Assembly: GCA_015056055.1 (NCBI GenBank)
Contig: SVHC01000013.1
Coordinates: 1-64,000 of the forward strand
From: Clostridiales bacterium
Lineage (GTDB): Bacteria; Bacillota; Clostridia; Christensenellales; Aristaeellaceae
DNA: 64,000 nucleotides
Direction of reading: 5' to 3'
Below the pieces are notes generated by a model, which was not told where the DNA came from, searched no databases, and saw nothing but the letters and a program-made list of their open reading frames with translations. Below, in pieces: positions 22,052 through 30,803 of the stretch (position 1 is its first letter; each line of letters opens with the position of its first letter). Made by a program: the position numbers and the translations under genes.

Positions 22052-23233
22052 ATGAAACTCACCTATAAAACTACTATGGTCTCCTGCTTTGTGGGATACA
22101 TTGTTCAGGCAATCGTCAACAATTTCCTCCCACTTCTGTTCATTACTTTCCAGAATACCTATTCCATCCCACTCAGCCAGATCACATTGCTTGTAACTAT
22201 CAATTTCTGTGTGCAGCTGACCGTCGATTTTCTCGCAGCCAAATTCATTGATAAAATCGGCTATCGCGCATCCATCCTGATTGCCCATATTTTTTCAGCC
22301 GCAGGTTTGATTCTGCTGACCATACTCCCCGGCATCATCGATCCCTTCACCGGAATTCTGATCTCCGTTATCGCCTACGCAGTCGGCGGCGGCATTATCG
22401 AAGTTCTGATCAGTCCCATAATGGAAAGCTGTCCCGTTGACAACAAAGAAAAAGCCATGAGCCTTCTGCACTCCTTTTATTGCTGGGGCCATGTTGGCGT
22501 GGTAATCCTTTCCACACTGTTCTTTAAAGTATTCGGCATTACCCATTGGCCTGTTCTTGCGCTGATATGGGCAATCATTCCGATAATAAACGGCATTGTC
22601 TTCACAAAAACGCCGATTGCGCCGTTGATCCCCTCCAATGAAACGGGAATGACCGTCAGGGAGCTTTTCCGCAACAAGCTTTTCTGGCTTTTGATGATTA
22701 TGATGGTATGTTCCGGAGCCAGCGAGCAGGCTGTCAGCCAGTGGGCATCCGCCTTTGCGGAGCAGGGACTGGGCATCAGCAAAGCTGCCGGCGATCTGGC
22801 AGGACCCATGACCTTTGCCATTCTGATGGGCGGCGCAAGAGCCTTTTACGGCAAATACGGCGAGAAAATCAACCTTGACCGTTTTATGCTTTTCAGCAGC
22901 GTTCTGTGCATCATCGCCTATCTGCTTGCAAGCGTTACTCCCTCCCCCATTGTCAGCCTGATCGGATGTGCATTGTGCGGTCTTTCCGTTGGCATTATGT
23001 GGCCCGGAACCTTCAGTAAAGCCGCCGCTTCCCTGCGCACCGGAGGAACGGCCATGTTCGCCTTTCTTGCCCTCACAGGAGATCTCGGCTGCGCAAGCGG
23101 TCCTGCGCTTGTAGGGGCAATTTCAGAGCTCACAGGCGGAAATATGAAAGCAGGCATTCTTACCGCTCTGATTTTCCCCGCAACGCTTATCGTCTGCCTG
23201 CTGCTTGATAAGCGCAAAAAGACCCGGACATAA
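22052..23233 (+). CDS. MFS transporter
   Basis: A 393-residue major facilitator superfamily carrier with about 12 hydrophobic segments and a central cytoplasmic loop (near residues 190-205). The substrate is unknown; the sequence is of the sugar/FucP-like or general MFS_1 type. I chose the ATG at 22052 because GGAGG lies 8 bases before it; upstream in-frame codons run back into tRNA-Cys and are not coding. It is separated from the tRNA operon by a terminator and followed by its own terminator, so it is a single-gene unit. Confidence 0.88.
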   Translation: MKLTYKTTMVSCFVGYIVQAIVNNFLPLLFITFQNTYSIPLSQITLLVTINFCVQLTVDFLAAKFIDKIGYRASILIAHIFSAAGLILLTILPGIIDPFTGILISVIAYAVGGGIIEVLISPIMESCPVDNKEKAMSLLHSFYCWGHVGVVILSTLFFKVFGITHWPVLALIWAIIPIINGIVFTKTPIAPLIPSNETGMTVRELFRNKLFWLLMIMMVCSGASEQAVSQWASAFAEQGLGISKAAGDLAGPMTFAILMGGARAFYGKYGEKINLDRFMLFSSVLCIIAYLLASVTPSPIVSLIGCALCGLSVGIMWPGTFSKAAASLRTGGTAMFAFLALTGDLGCASGPALVGAISELTGGNMKAGILTALIFPATLIVCLLLDKRKKTRT

Positions 23234-23256
23234 ATTCCCACTTTTCCATGGTCCTC

Positions 23257-23287
23257 TGCGACAGAGTTACTCTCTGTCGCATTTTTT
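23257..23287 (+). terminator. Terminator after the MFS gene
   Basis: TGCGACAGAG pairs with CTCTGTCGCA (ends 23281) around a TTACT loop, followed by TTTTTT. Confidence 0.92.
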
Positions 23288-23341
23288 GCGTTTAAAAGTC
23301 TCATTTGTTACTTTTTTTCACAATAACGTAACATTTAGGAC

Positions 23342-23371
23342 TTGTTATTTTCTTCTATATTGTGATATTAT
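23342..23371 (+). promoter_or_regulatory. Promoter of the secreted protein gene at 23404
   Basis: TTGTTA (23342-23347), an 18-base spacer and TATTAT (23366-23371), with TGA just before the -10 as an extended element. Confidence 0.55.
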
Positions 23372-23403
23372 TAAGACAGGTATATTCACGGAGGTGTTAT
23401 TCT

Positions 23404-24390
23404 ATGAAGAAGCTTATGCTTTTATTATTATTCCTAAGTATAATAGCAGGCACCGCTGCTTTTGCGGACGAAGCCACCCCTGCCGCGGCACCGCAAATCG
23501 AGCGCAAGCTGCATACCACCCTTTATATGGAAGGCGATCACTCCTTTACGCTCGGCACTTTCAAAATCCCGCTCTCCGATGCCGGAAAGGTATATGAAGT
23601 ATCCCTGACCGGCGCCGGCAAACATGTCAAGCTTTCCTGGAGCGCTTACACTTCCCGCGGAAATCTTGTAGTGGAAATCCATTCGGATGCGCTCATCGCT
23701 ACCGGCACTGAGAAGTATACCCTTTCCGCCCGCATCGGCAGCACCTTCGTCAGCGAAACCTTTTCCGTGAAGGTTGTGGATAAAATCCCCTTCCACGCCA
23801 AGGACATCGTTATCGATATTCCCTCTGCCCTGCACGTAGGCGAATCTTTCGACGTCCCCTCTCCCCGCCTGCGCAGCGGCGAAACGCTTTCCAAAAATAC
23901 CGTTCTTACCTTTACCTGCAAGGATTCTCGTCTTACCAAAACAGGAAAAAATCATTACACCGCCACCACAACCGGCGATATTCCCTGGTCCGCAACCGTG
24001 AAAAACAGCAACTATTCTTACAAAACTTCCGGAAAAATTACCGTAACCACGAAGCCGGAATCGACCGCATCGGAAATTCATTCTATCTACACCGGTTCCC
24101 TGAGCACCGTCATCAGTACAAACCTTTCCGACGAATATGAAGTTCTGGGCACTATCGTCGTTTGTGCCGATGTTTCTGAGGGCGACGAACTTTCCGCCTA
24201 TCTCAGCGGTGCCGACGATATCGTTCAGCTCTATCTGTGCGACCCGGTTGTAAACGGCAATGATTACCTTTATGCCGTTATCGCTGCGGGCGTGCAGGAT
24301 GCAGGCATTTCCGAGTATACCTTCACAGCAAACGCCGGCGACTGCTCCGTAAGCACCACATTTGAACTTACGGTTCTTCCCTCCGAATAA
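23404..24390 (+). CDS. Secreted protein of unknown function
   Basis: A 328-residue exported protein. The signal peptide is MKKLMLLLLFLSIIAGTAAFA with cleavage before DEATP. The rest looks like beta-strand-rich, immunoglobulin-like domains of about 90 residues each, rich in Thr, Ser and Tyr. No catalytic motif, anchor or repeat of known type is seen. I chose the ATG at 23404 because GGAGGTG lies just upstream and the signal peptide starts there. It is monocistronic between two terminators. I do not recognise the family. Confidence 0.75.
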   Translation: MKKLMLLLLFLSIIAGTAAFADEATPAAAPQIERKLHTTLYMEGDHSFTLGTFKIPLSDAGKVYEVSLTGAGKHVKLSWSAYTSRGNLVVEIHSDALIATGTEKYTLSARIGSTFVSETFSVKVVDKIPFHAKDIVIDIPSALHVGESFDVPSPRLRSGETLSKNTVLTFTCKDSRLTKTGKNHYTATTTGDIPWSATVKNSNYSYKTSGKITVTTKPESTASEIHSIYTGSLSTVISTNLSDEYEVLGTIVVCADVSEGDELSAYLSGADDIVQLYLCDPVVNGNDYLYAVIAAGVQDAGISEYTFTANAGDCSVSTTFELTVLPSE

Positions 24391-24400
24391 TGTTCTTTGC

Positions 24401-24437
24401 TACCCTCTGCCGCAGCATCCGGCAGAGGGTAATCTTT
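24401..24437 (+). terminator. Terminator after the secreted protein gene
   Basis: TACCCTCTGCCG (24401-24412) pairs perfectly with CGGCAGAGGGTA (24420-24431); followed by ATCTTTTG. The next 230 bases up to the rplM promoter hold nothing I can assign. Confidence 0.85.
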
Positions 24438-24685
24438 TGTCGCTCATACCGTTTTATCTCAGAAGGGCGCAAAATACCCCCTAAAACAGTTTACGCATTT
24501 TGCAGGCATTTATACGCAATCGAACGCCAAAGCGTTTCCGGCGCCTTTTTCAGCCCTTTGAAAGCCCACAATACCGCATACCCACATTTTTGCAAACGCA
24601 TTTCTCCCTGCACCGCCACATTCTTCTTTCTATAAAAATGTCACATGAAAATGCGTGTTAAATTTCGCACAAAACGTGATATTCG

Positions 24686-24714
24686 TTGACAAATCCTTCC
24701 CCGTCGTGTACAAT
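24686..24714 (+). promoter_or_regulatory. Promoter of rplM-rpsI
   Basis: TTGACA (24686-24691), a 17-base spacer and TACAAT (24709-24714). Confidence 0.85.
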
Positions 24715-24721
24715 ATCGCTT

Positions 24722-24835
24722 GTGTGTCAACCGGCGCATGGTTTCATTAGCCCCGAAGCCACGGCGCGGTGGATCTGCCCTGACCAAGCAGTCCTGACGC
24801 GAAAAACCATCAACCATCTCACACTGGAGGTTTTT
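24722..24835 (+). promoter_or_regulatory. Structured leader of rplM (candidate L13 leader)
   Basis: The leader is closed by ATGGTTT (24738-24744) pairing with AAACCAT (24804-24810). Inside are a CCAC/GTGG stem near 24769-24782 and a short multibranch-like region. Ribosomal protein L13 leaders, in which L13 represses its own mRNA, are known in Firmicutes at this position. I cannot confirm a match to that family's consensus by eye. Confidence 0.5.
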
Positions 24836-24840
24836 TAACC

Positions 24841-25275
24841 GTGAATACGTATATGGCCAAGCCTGCCGAGGTCGAGCGTACTTGGTACGTTATCGATGCA
24901 GAAGGTATGGTGCTCGGACGTCTGGCAACGCAGATCGCCATGATCCTGCGCGGCAAGAACAAGCCCACCTTCACTCCCCATGTTGACACCGGCGACTATG
25001 TTATCGTCGTGAATGCTGACAAGATCGTTCTGACCGGCAAGAAGCTCGATCAGAAAATGTATCGCCACCACACCGGTTATGCCGGCGGCCTGAAGGAGAT
25101 TTCCTACCGCAAGCTGATGGCGAAGAAGAGCGATTTCGCCCTGAAGGAAGCCGTTCGCGGCATGCTCCCCAAGGGACCGCTCGGTTACAAGATGATCAAG
25201 AAGCTGCATGTTTACACCGGCGCTGAGCACAAGCATGCTGCACAGCAGCCCGTTGCACTTGAGATTAAGAAGTAA
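24841..25275 (+). CDS. rplM: 50S ribosomal protein L13
   Basis: L13 is an early-assembly protein of the large subunit. The 144 residues match the family length and show [16 protein letters not shown], the [12 protein letters not shown] strand and the terminal [11 protein letters not shown] motif. I took the GTG at 24841 as start because CTGGAGG lies 8 bases upstream; an ATG five codons in is possible but cuts the family's conserved N-terminus (MNTYMAK). It is followed by rpsI after an 18-base gap. Confidence 0.97.
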   Translation: MNTYMAKPAEVERTWYVIDAEGMVLGRLATQIAMILRGKNKPTFTPHVDTGDYVIVVNADKIVLTGKKLDQKMYRHHTGYAGGLKEISYRKLMAKKSDFALKEAVRGMLPKGPLGYKMIKKLHVYTGAEHKHAAQQPVALEIKK

Positions 25276-25293
25276 GGGAAGGAGGACGTAACA

Positions 25294-25686
25294 ATGGCAG
25301 AAGTTTGCTTCCAGGCAGTCGGTAGAAGGAAGAAGGCGATCGCTCGCGTTCGTCTCATCCCCGGCGAAGGTAATATCGTTATCAACAAGCGTTCTCTGGA
25401 CGAGTATTTCGGTCTGGAGACCCTGAAGACTGTTGTTCGTCAGCCCCTCACGCTGACTGACACCCTCGGCAAGTTCGACGTTATCGTGAACGTGCTCGGC
25501 GGCGGCTACACCGGCCAGGCTGGTGCAATCCGTCACGGCATCGCTCGCGCTCTCGTTAAGGCCGATTCCGAGCTGAAGGACGCCATCAAGAAGGCTGGCT
25601 TCCTCACTCGTGACCCGCGCATGAAGGAGCGTAAAAAGTACGGCCTCAAGGCTGCACGTCGTGCTCCGCAGTTCTCCAAGCGCTAA
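25294..25686 (+). CDS. rpsI: 30S ribosomal protein S9
   Basis: S9 lies in the 30S head, its C-terminal tail reaching the P-site tRNA. The 130-residue protein has the family start ([13 protein letters not shown]), the [19 protein letters not shown] core and the terminal RAPQFSKR tail. It forms the universal rplM-rpsI pair with a good GGAAGGAGG site before the ATG. Confidence 0.98.
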   Translation: MAEVCFQAVGRRKKAIARVRLIPGEGNIVINKRSLDEYFGLETLKTVVRQPLTLTDTLGKFDVIVNVLGGGYTGQAGAIRHGIARALVKADSELKDAIKKAGFLTRDPRMKERKKYGLKAARRAPQFSKR

Positions 25687-25702
25687 ACTGCATTTTGTTC
25701 TC

Positions 25703-25735
25703 AAAACCCCGGAATTCTTACAATTCCGGGGTTTT
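25703..25735 (+). terminator. Terminator of rplM-rpsI
   Basis: AAAACCCCGGAATT (25703-25716) pairs with AATTCCGGGGTTTT (25722-25735), a perfect 14-bp stem. Confidence 0.93.
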
Positions 25736-25760
25736 GCTTATACATACCGCAGAGAATCGA

Positions 25761-25797
25761 AAGCCAGACATGAACACAAATCATGCCTGGCTTTTTT
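25761..25797. terminator. Second hairpin, usable from both sides
   Basis: AAGCCAGaCATG and CATGcCTGGCTT pair with a T-run on the plus strand. It lies directly after the minus-strand SDR gene stop and probably serves that convergent gene, or both. Confidence 0.65.
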
Positions 25798-25802
25798 CCA
25801 TA

Positions 25803-26600
25803 CTATCGTCTTGCATCTTTGCCTGCCAAATCGCCATAGACCGGGGTCGCCAGCCCGAAACCACCGGACACGGTTAGAATCTGTCCGGTAGTATAAGCAG
25901 ACTCATCGCTTGCCAGATATACTACCGCTGCAGCAATTTCCTCCGGAAGTCCCATTCGTCCAAGAGGAATATGCCGCCGGAATAAATCGCGGAATCCTTC
26001 GGTCAGATTCTTTTCCACAGCTTCTGTGGCCGTCATTCCCGGCAGCACAGCGTTGCAGCGAATATTGTTCCTTGCTTCATGCACGGCTATCAGCTTGGTT
26101 AGATAGTTGATAGCCGCTTTGCTGGTGCCGTAGGCTACCTGAGATACATCCGGAACAATCCCTCCCACTGAGGAAATATTGATAATGCTGCCGCCCTGTT
26201 TTTCCGCCATATACTTTGCCGATGCCTGACTCGCCAGAAATACACTTCGCAGATTCATGTTTACGGTATCAATGAATACGTCAGGGTCCGTGCGTGCAAA
26301 GTCCAGGTCCTTACCGGGATTGGAAGCACCAAAATTGTTGACCAATACATCAATGCGTCCCGCATCCTTTGCCACACCATCCACCATGGAAATAAAGGTT
26401 TCCGGCTCCGTCGCATCATTGAATATGCACTTTACATTGCCGCCCTCCGCATTCAGTTCGTCTGCAATATCCTGTGCACGCTTTAGATTCCGGGCTGCCA
26501 TATATACGCTTGCGCCTTCCCTTACGCAAGCTTTTACGCAGGCAAGACCTATGCCCCGGGTAGATGCAGTGATCAACACAACCTTGTCTTTTAATCTCAT
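25803..26600 (-). CDS. Short-chain dehydrogenase/reductase
   Basis: A classical NAD(P)-dependent SDR oxidoreductase of 265 residues. The cofactor motif TASTRGIG lies at residues 12-19, the NNFG motif near residue 90 and the catalytic YGTSK near residue 157 with an upstream Ser (NISSVGG). The C-terminal GQILTVSGG segment is typical of the FabG/glucose-dehydrogenase group. Its start overlaps the stop of the MFS gene by 4 bases (ATGA), so the two are coupled: the reductase may modify or detoxify a compound that the transporter exports. The substrate is unknown. Confidence 0.93.
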   Translation of the reverse strand: MRLKDKVVLITASTRGIGLACVKACVREGASVYMAARNLKRAQDIADELNAEGGNVKCIFNDATEPETFISMVDGVAKDAGRIDVLVNNFGASNPGKDLDFARTDPDVFIDTVNMNLRSVFLASQASAKYMAEKQGGSIINISSVGGIVPDVSQVAYGTSKAAINYLTKLIAVHEARNNIRCNAVLPGMTATEAVEKNLTEGFRDLFRRHIPLGRMGLPEEIAAAVVYLASDESAYTTGQILTVSGGFGLATPVYGDLAGKDARR

Positions 26601-28003
26601 TTAATTTCTCCTCTATTATAGATTCCGGGCAAAAAGAATACGACAGCAATACCGGCAGCAATGCAAAACAGTTCCGCTGCCGCAAGCCGGTGGATTGACT
26701 GTACCGCTGCGTTCATTCCTGATATTCCATCCGCAATCATACCGGAAATTTTGTTGGTAAAAAAAGGGACGAATATTGCAACCCCGAAAGGCGCCGCAAG
26801 GTCCCGAAACAGGCCGTAGGTACCTGCCCCCGCCCCCGCCTCCTTCTGCGGCAATCCGGACAGTGCCACCTTCATGAAAATGGTGCCGTTTGCGCCCAGC
26901 CCAAAGCCCAGGATGCCCAAGCTTGCCATCAGCAGCAGAACAGGTGTTGTATTCGAAAACAAAAAGAGGATTCCGCAGCCGATTCCGGTCAAAAGAAGCG
27001 AACCGATCAGCACACGCTTGGGTTCATATCGGTCTGCCAACGGTCCCAGAATAACCGCTCCCAGAGACATTCCCAAATACATTACGGAAATGGCATAGCC
27101 CGAAATGGTAGAATTGTCCGGCCGTGTATAATTGACAAAAACAATGGTGTTGGTCATATTGGCCTGCATCAGGCCCTGTGTCAGAAAAAGGGCAATAACA
27201 CTGAGAACAAAAGCATTTCGCCTTATATAGTTGCCGGACAGAATGGGATATACGGCTTTTCTTTCAACCGCAATCAATCCAATCAGGCTGGCGGCTGCGG
27301 CGATCAGCACACCCAGAAACGCTTTGGATGTCCAGCCGAAATTCTGTCCAAACGAGGGAACGCACAGCATCAGGCTAAAAAAGATCAGAACCAACACAGC
27401 GCCGGCTCCATCAAAATTTTGAAGTTTTCTTTTCTGAGAATCCTTCTTTCCGATAGTCAGTACGCAGGCAATAAAGGTAACCGCACAGATCGCTACACAC
27501 ACCCACAGCATTGCACGCCAGCTATATGCAGCAGTAATCAGACCGCCCAGTGTCGGTCCGAAGATGACCGATGCGCTGGAAATCAGCATGTACAGTGAAA
27601 AACCTTTTGCCACTTGATTTTGCGGGAACTCAGTGACGATATAGGCCAAAATTACAGGCGCCATGGCAGCAGTGCCGATACCCACAGCAAAACGCGATAT
27701 CATCATGAATACGAGAGAATTTGCCAATGCCGACAGCACATTCCCCAGTGTAAAGACCGCAATGCCCAGCAAAAGAGTGATCCTGCGCCCGATCACATCT
27801 CCAACCCGTCCCAAAATCGGTGCACAAGCAGCAGTAGACATAGCTTGCGCAAGAGCCGTCCAAGTGGTATTATTGTAGGAGATACCTATATCCTGCACAA
27901 ACGCAGGTCCCAAAACCGTAGAAAAACCACCGACGATACCGATCAGAAAGGCGGCAAAAGCATACGGAATGAAACCCTTTCTATAGGTGCTGTTTTGTTC
28001 CAT
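26597..28003 (-). CDS. MFS drug-type transporter (DHA2-like)
   Basis: A 468-residue carrier with roughly 13-14 hydrophobic segments, as in the 14-helix EmrB/QacA family. The motif A loop GRVGDVIGRR lies near residue 70. I chose the ATG at 28003 (MEQNSTYRKGF) because CCGGAGGGAG lies just upstream; the open frame continues upstream without support. It is the first gene of a two-gene unit with the SDR. No TetR or MarR regulator lies next to it. Export of a drug or metabolite is inferred from family only. Confidence 0.87.
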   Translation of the reverse strand: MEQNSTYRKGFIPYAFAAFLIGIVGGFSTVLGPAFVQDIGISYNNTTWTALAQAMSTAACAPILGRVGDVIGRRITLLLGIAVFTLGNVLSALANSLVFMMISRFAVGIGTAAMAPVILAYIVTEFPQNQVAKGFSLYMLISSASVIFGPTLGGLITAAYSWRAMLWVCVAICAVTFIACVLTIGKKDSQKRKLQNFDGAGAVLVLIFFSLMLCVPSFGQNFGWTSKAFLGVLIAAAASLIGLIAVERKAVYPILSGNYIRRNAFVLSVIALFLTQGLMQANMTNTIVFVNYTRPDNSTISGYAISVMYLGMSLGAVILGPLADRYEPKRVLIGSLLLTGIGCGILFLFSNTTPVLLLMASLGILGFGLGANGTIFMKVALSGLPQKEAGAGAGTYGLFRDLAAPFGVAIFVPFFTNKISGMIADGISGMNAAVQSIHRLAAAELFCIAAGIAVVFFLPGIYNRGEIK

Positions 28004-28119
28004 TTTTTCACTCCCTCCGGCGATAGTATGCCCTGCAGTATGTGGATTATTTATCGGATTCGGGAACATTTCGCATATAGCATTCCGCAATACCGGTTTG
28101 TTGTTTTCCCTCACAAAAT

Positions 28120-28150
28120 AAGGGCCACTGTCATTCAGACAGCAGCCCTT
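28120..28150 (-). terminator. Terminator after the lipoprotein gene
   Basis: On the minus strand AAGGGCTGCTGTC pairs with GACAGTGGCCCTT, then ATTTTGTG. It starts about 12 bases after the lipoprotein stop. Confidence 0.75.
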
Positions 28151-28162
28151 GCGCATACCGGA

Positions 28163-29305
28163 TTACGGCATCGAAACCTCTATAAAGGAATAATTGGAAC
28201 CGAACTGATTGAGGTAGATTTCCTGAGCAGTACTTGCATCCGCAAAATTGCCATTCATTTCCACATAGGATTCGTTGTAGCTGACCGTGCCGTCTGCATG
28301 GACAAGCAGGTCCGTAAACTTATAGTAGCCAAACACGTTCTCCCAGGTTTTCGTGGTATTCACACCTGCATCCATATCATACCATTCATCGGTCGTAATG
28401 GTCTTATATACAGGAACCAGCAGGAAGCTGTACTCCATATCGATCTGATTATTGACTGCCAGCAACGCAGTATCGCCTACATGGATATTATCGAACCTTA
28501 CTCCCCACGGAGTCGTGCTGTCATTTCCTTCATAGATATTGGCAACATTGCCGGTAACACATTCCTGATACGCCCTGTCCGAAATGCTCTGCAGAACCGT
28601 GCTTGTCATATCCGCTGCGGCACTCGCATAGCGTTCAAAACCTTCAACCGTAATGGTGCACTCCGTACGGGAAAGTACATAGCCCTGCTGTTCGAATTTT
28701 TTATCCAGCGTCGCTGTGACGGTAACAGTATCCCCGTTTTTCAGATTCCAATCATTGTCCGCCTTGTATGTAATACCGCGGACAGGCTCGCCCAATGCAG
28801 CTGTATTGCGAATATACAGGCATACAAAGGGGTCCGTTCCCTCCAAAGTCACGTCAACCAATTTACCACTGCCAAAGATATCTTCTGCAAAAGGATCGAT
28901 CTCTATCGCCTCGGTCAGTCCCTCTACGGTGAATTTCTTTTCCAGTCCCGTGAAGGTATAACCGTTTTCCTTTGCCAGTTTTTCGTCCAGATCTATTTTA
29001 ACCGTGATGGTATCACCGTTGCTCAAATCTTCCGAGATATCAGCCGCATATGTAATGGTCATTTCCACAGCAGTCAGCTTGCCCAGCTTTTCCAGATAAT
29101 CCGTATCTTTCCACTGGGACATAATCCCGTATTCAAACTCTGAAAAATCAAAATCCACACGCGCAACGCCTTTTCCGTTATGCCCTGTATAGCTGACGGA
29201 CAGATACGGCGCCATATCCACCTTAGTCTCGCCCCCGCAGGCAGTCAGCGTCAAAAGCATCAGAATCAATAGCAACATTCCAGCCGGTTTCAAAATTCCC
29301 CTCAT
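28163..29305 (-). CDS. Lipoprotein with an internal domain repeat, function unknown
   Basis: A 380-residue exported lipoprotein: the signal peptide ends in the lipobox LTAC with Cys23. Two homologous segments follow, at about residues 94-130 and 188-223, each with the pattern L(S/K)NGDT(I/V)TV then L(D)EKL/KKF and a closing (T/V)VEGL/F strand. These look like beta domains that may bind a ligand outside the membrane. The C-terminal third has no recognised motif. It is separated from the neighbouring DUF4340 gene by a terminator. Similar two-repeat proteins occur in Clostridia; I know no function. Confidence 0.75.
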   Translation of the reverse strand: MRGILKPAGMLLLILMLLTLTACGGETKVDMAPYLSVSYTGHNGKGVARVDFDFSEFEYGIMSQWKDTDYLEKLGKLTAVEMTITYAADISEDLSNGDTITVKIDLDEKLAKENGYTFTGLEKKFTVEGLTEAIEIDPFAEDIFGSGKLVDVTLEGTDPFVCLYIRNTAALGEPVRGITYKADNDWNLKNGDTVTVTATLDKKFEQQGYVLSRTECTITVEGFERYASAAADMTSTVLQSISDRAYQECVTGNVANIYEGNDSTTPWGVRFDNIHVGDTALLAVNNQIDMEYSFLLVPVYKTITTDEWYDMDAGVNTTKTWENVFGYYKFTDLLVHADGTVSYNESYVEMNGNFADASTAQEIYLNQFGSNYSFIEVSMP

Positions 29306-29385
29306 ACATTATGACTCCATTTCATTGTATTTTTGCCTTTAATATGATATCACAAAAGGAAGCATAATAACAGTGGTTTAGACAA

Positions 29386-29422
29386 AAAGCCCGCTGCATT
29401 TTTCTCGAATGCAGCGGGCTTT
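29386..29422 (-). terminator. Terminator of the ABC-GldG-DUF4340 operon
   Basis: AAAGCCCGCTGCATT (29386-29400) pairs with AATGCAGCGGGCTTT (29408-29422), 15 bp perfect. The minus-strand product ends in a T-run just after the DUF4340 stop. Confidence 0.93.
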
Positions 29423-29432
29423 CGTGCGCCGA

Positions 29433-30803
29433 TCATTCTGCCATTTCGGCTGCGGGGATATAGCTGAAGGTTCGAATCAATTCATCCACTTCGCTTGCTT
29501 TAAGCAGCATGGCAGGCTGTGCATCAGTAACAGCCACATAATGCGTGGCATTGTATTTGCCGACGCGAATCGTGACCGTCGGGAATTCCTCAGATACCGT
29601 GTTCGCCGTAATCGTCAGGATCGGTTCCGTTACTTCTGTACCGTCCACGAAAGAATAACCCACGATATAAGTCAAAGCTTCAAAGGCTTCCTTTGCGGCA
29701 TCCGGATCCACTGCTTCGCCGTTTACGGTAACGGTAACAACGTTTTCGCCCTCGGCTTCAGTTTCGGTGCGAACCATGGTGAGCGGCGTACCGGCATCAA
29801 AGGTCAGCTCGGTAAGATCCTGCCACAACAGGCTCAGGATTGCAGCAGAGCGTACATCTGCATTCTGCGCGTTTACAATGGGCAGTACGCTGTCCGAATC
29901 CGCCAACGTGTATATATCGTCCGATCCGGCAAGCATGGCGTAATAGCCGTTATCTGAGCCTCTGCCGATGTGCATTTCAAAATAGGGTTCGTCCGCGTCG
30001 TCATAGATGGCGATGGTCGTCATGTTTTCCGCATTCATTCCGTAAACGGAATTCAGATCTTCCTCAGACGGCGCATGGGCTACATAGGTATTCCACGTAA
30101 GCTTTCCGATGGCATCCAGAAGCTCCTGAATGTAGTCCGTCAAAGTCGGAATCTTTGTTCCCGTTTCAAACCAATGCCAGTTCGCATTGTAGGAAAGGGA
30201 GGCATTCTCCTCGTAATACGTCTGGTCAAACGATGCGTCAGGTCCGGAAATAACGATGTGCGTAGCGGTCGACACCGCAGGAATCTCCTCCATGGCGGTC
30301 AGGTCCAGCAGCGAGCTTTCAAATACCTCCTTAAGGGATGCACCCGTTACATATACATCACTGCCGTCATAGAAGTAATATCCGTTGTCAAGGGGTGTCG
30401 CATCGCCGGTGGAGAAAGTACGCTCTTCCCCATCTGCAGTAAAGGTAACCGTGTAGGCGGGCTCCTCCAGCCCGTAATCCGCAAGGGAAGATACGCCGTC
30501 AATCTTCTGCTTTGCCATTACGCCGGTAAAGGTGCCCATCAGCGTTTTTACAGCATTCTGGTTGATGGGATATGTCTCGTCGTTCGCCAGAAACCATGTG
30601 CCATCGTTGTTGACGAGCGTAATATCCTCGCCTTCATACGTCCAGGAGATGGATGAAATTGCCGCATTCTTATCTACGATAGCGGTGCTGACGCTCGACT
30701 GTGTCACATTGACGCTTGTGGTCATATTGGTTACCACCCAATAGCCGCCCACAAGAAGCGCAAGCGCCAAAACCAGCAGCAGGGATTTTATCGATCGTTT
30801 CAT
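29433..30803 (-). CDS. DUF4340 domain-containing membrane-anchored protein
   Basis: A 456-residue protein with one N-terminal membrane segment (about residues 7-25) and a large extracellular part. The body is Asp/Glu/Thr-rich and beta-strand-heavy, with the repeated type of segment (TFTADGEERTFSTGDA) that marks DUF4340 proteins. It overlaps the GldG-like gene by 4 bases (ATGA), so it is the last gene of the operon. In Bacteria DUF4340 proteins go with Gld-type ABC exporters, as here, so I infer a role on the outside of that transporter. The biochemical function is unknown. Confidence 0.85.
   Translation of the reverse strand: MKRSIKSLLLVLALALLVGGYWVVTNMTTSVNVTQSSVSTAIVDKNAAISSISWTYEGEDITLVNNDGTWFLANDETYPINQNAVKTLMGTFTGVMAKQKIDGVSSLADYGLEEPAYTVTFTADGEERTFSTGDATPLDNGYYFYDGSDVYVTGASLKEVFESSLLDLTAMEEIPAVSTATHIVISGPDASFDQTYYEENASLSYNANWHWFETGTKIPTLTDYIQELLDAIGKLTWNTYVAHAPSEEDLNSVYGMNAENMTTIAIYDDADEPYFEMHIGRGSDNGYYAMLAGSDDIYTLADSDSVLPIVNAQNADVRSAAILSLLWQDLTELTFDAGTPLTMVRTETEAEGENVVTVTVNGEAVDPDAAKEAFEALTYIVGYSFVDGTEVTEPILTITANTVSEEFPTVTIRVGKYNATHYVAVTDAQPAMLLKASEVDELIRTFSYIPAAEMAE

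Noticed and set aside
25803-28003. Antibiotic biosynthesis cluster suggested by MFS-SDR pair
   Set aside because: There are no biosynthetic core genes; the pair alone is not evidence of a cluster.
27990-28156. N-terminal extension of the DHA2-like MFS protein to 28156
   Set aside because: The open frame lacks a ribosome binding site and membrane character; the ATG at 28003 has GGAGGG and a normal family start.
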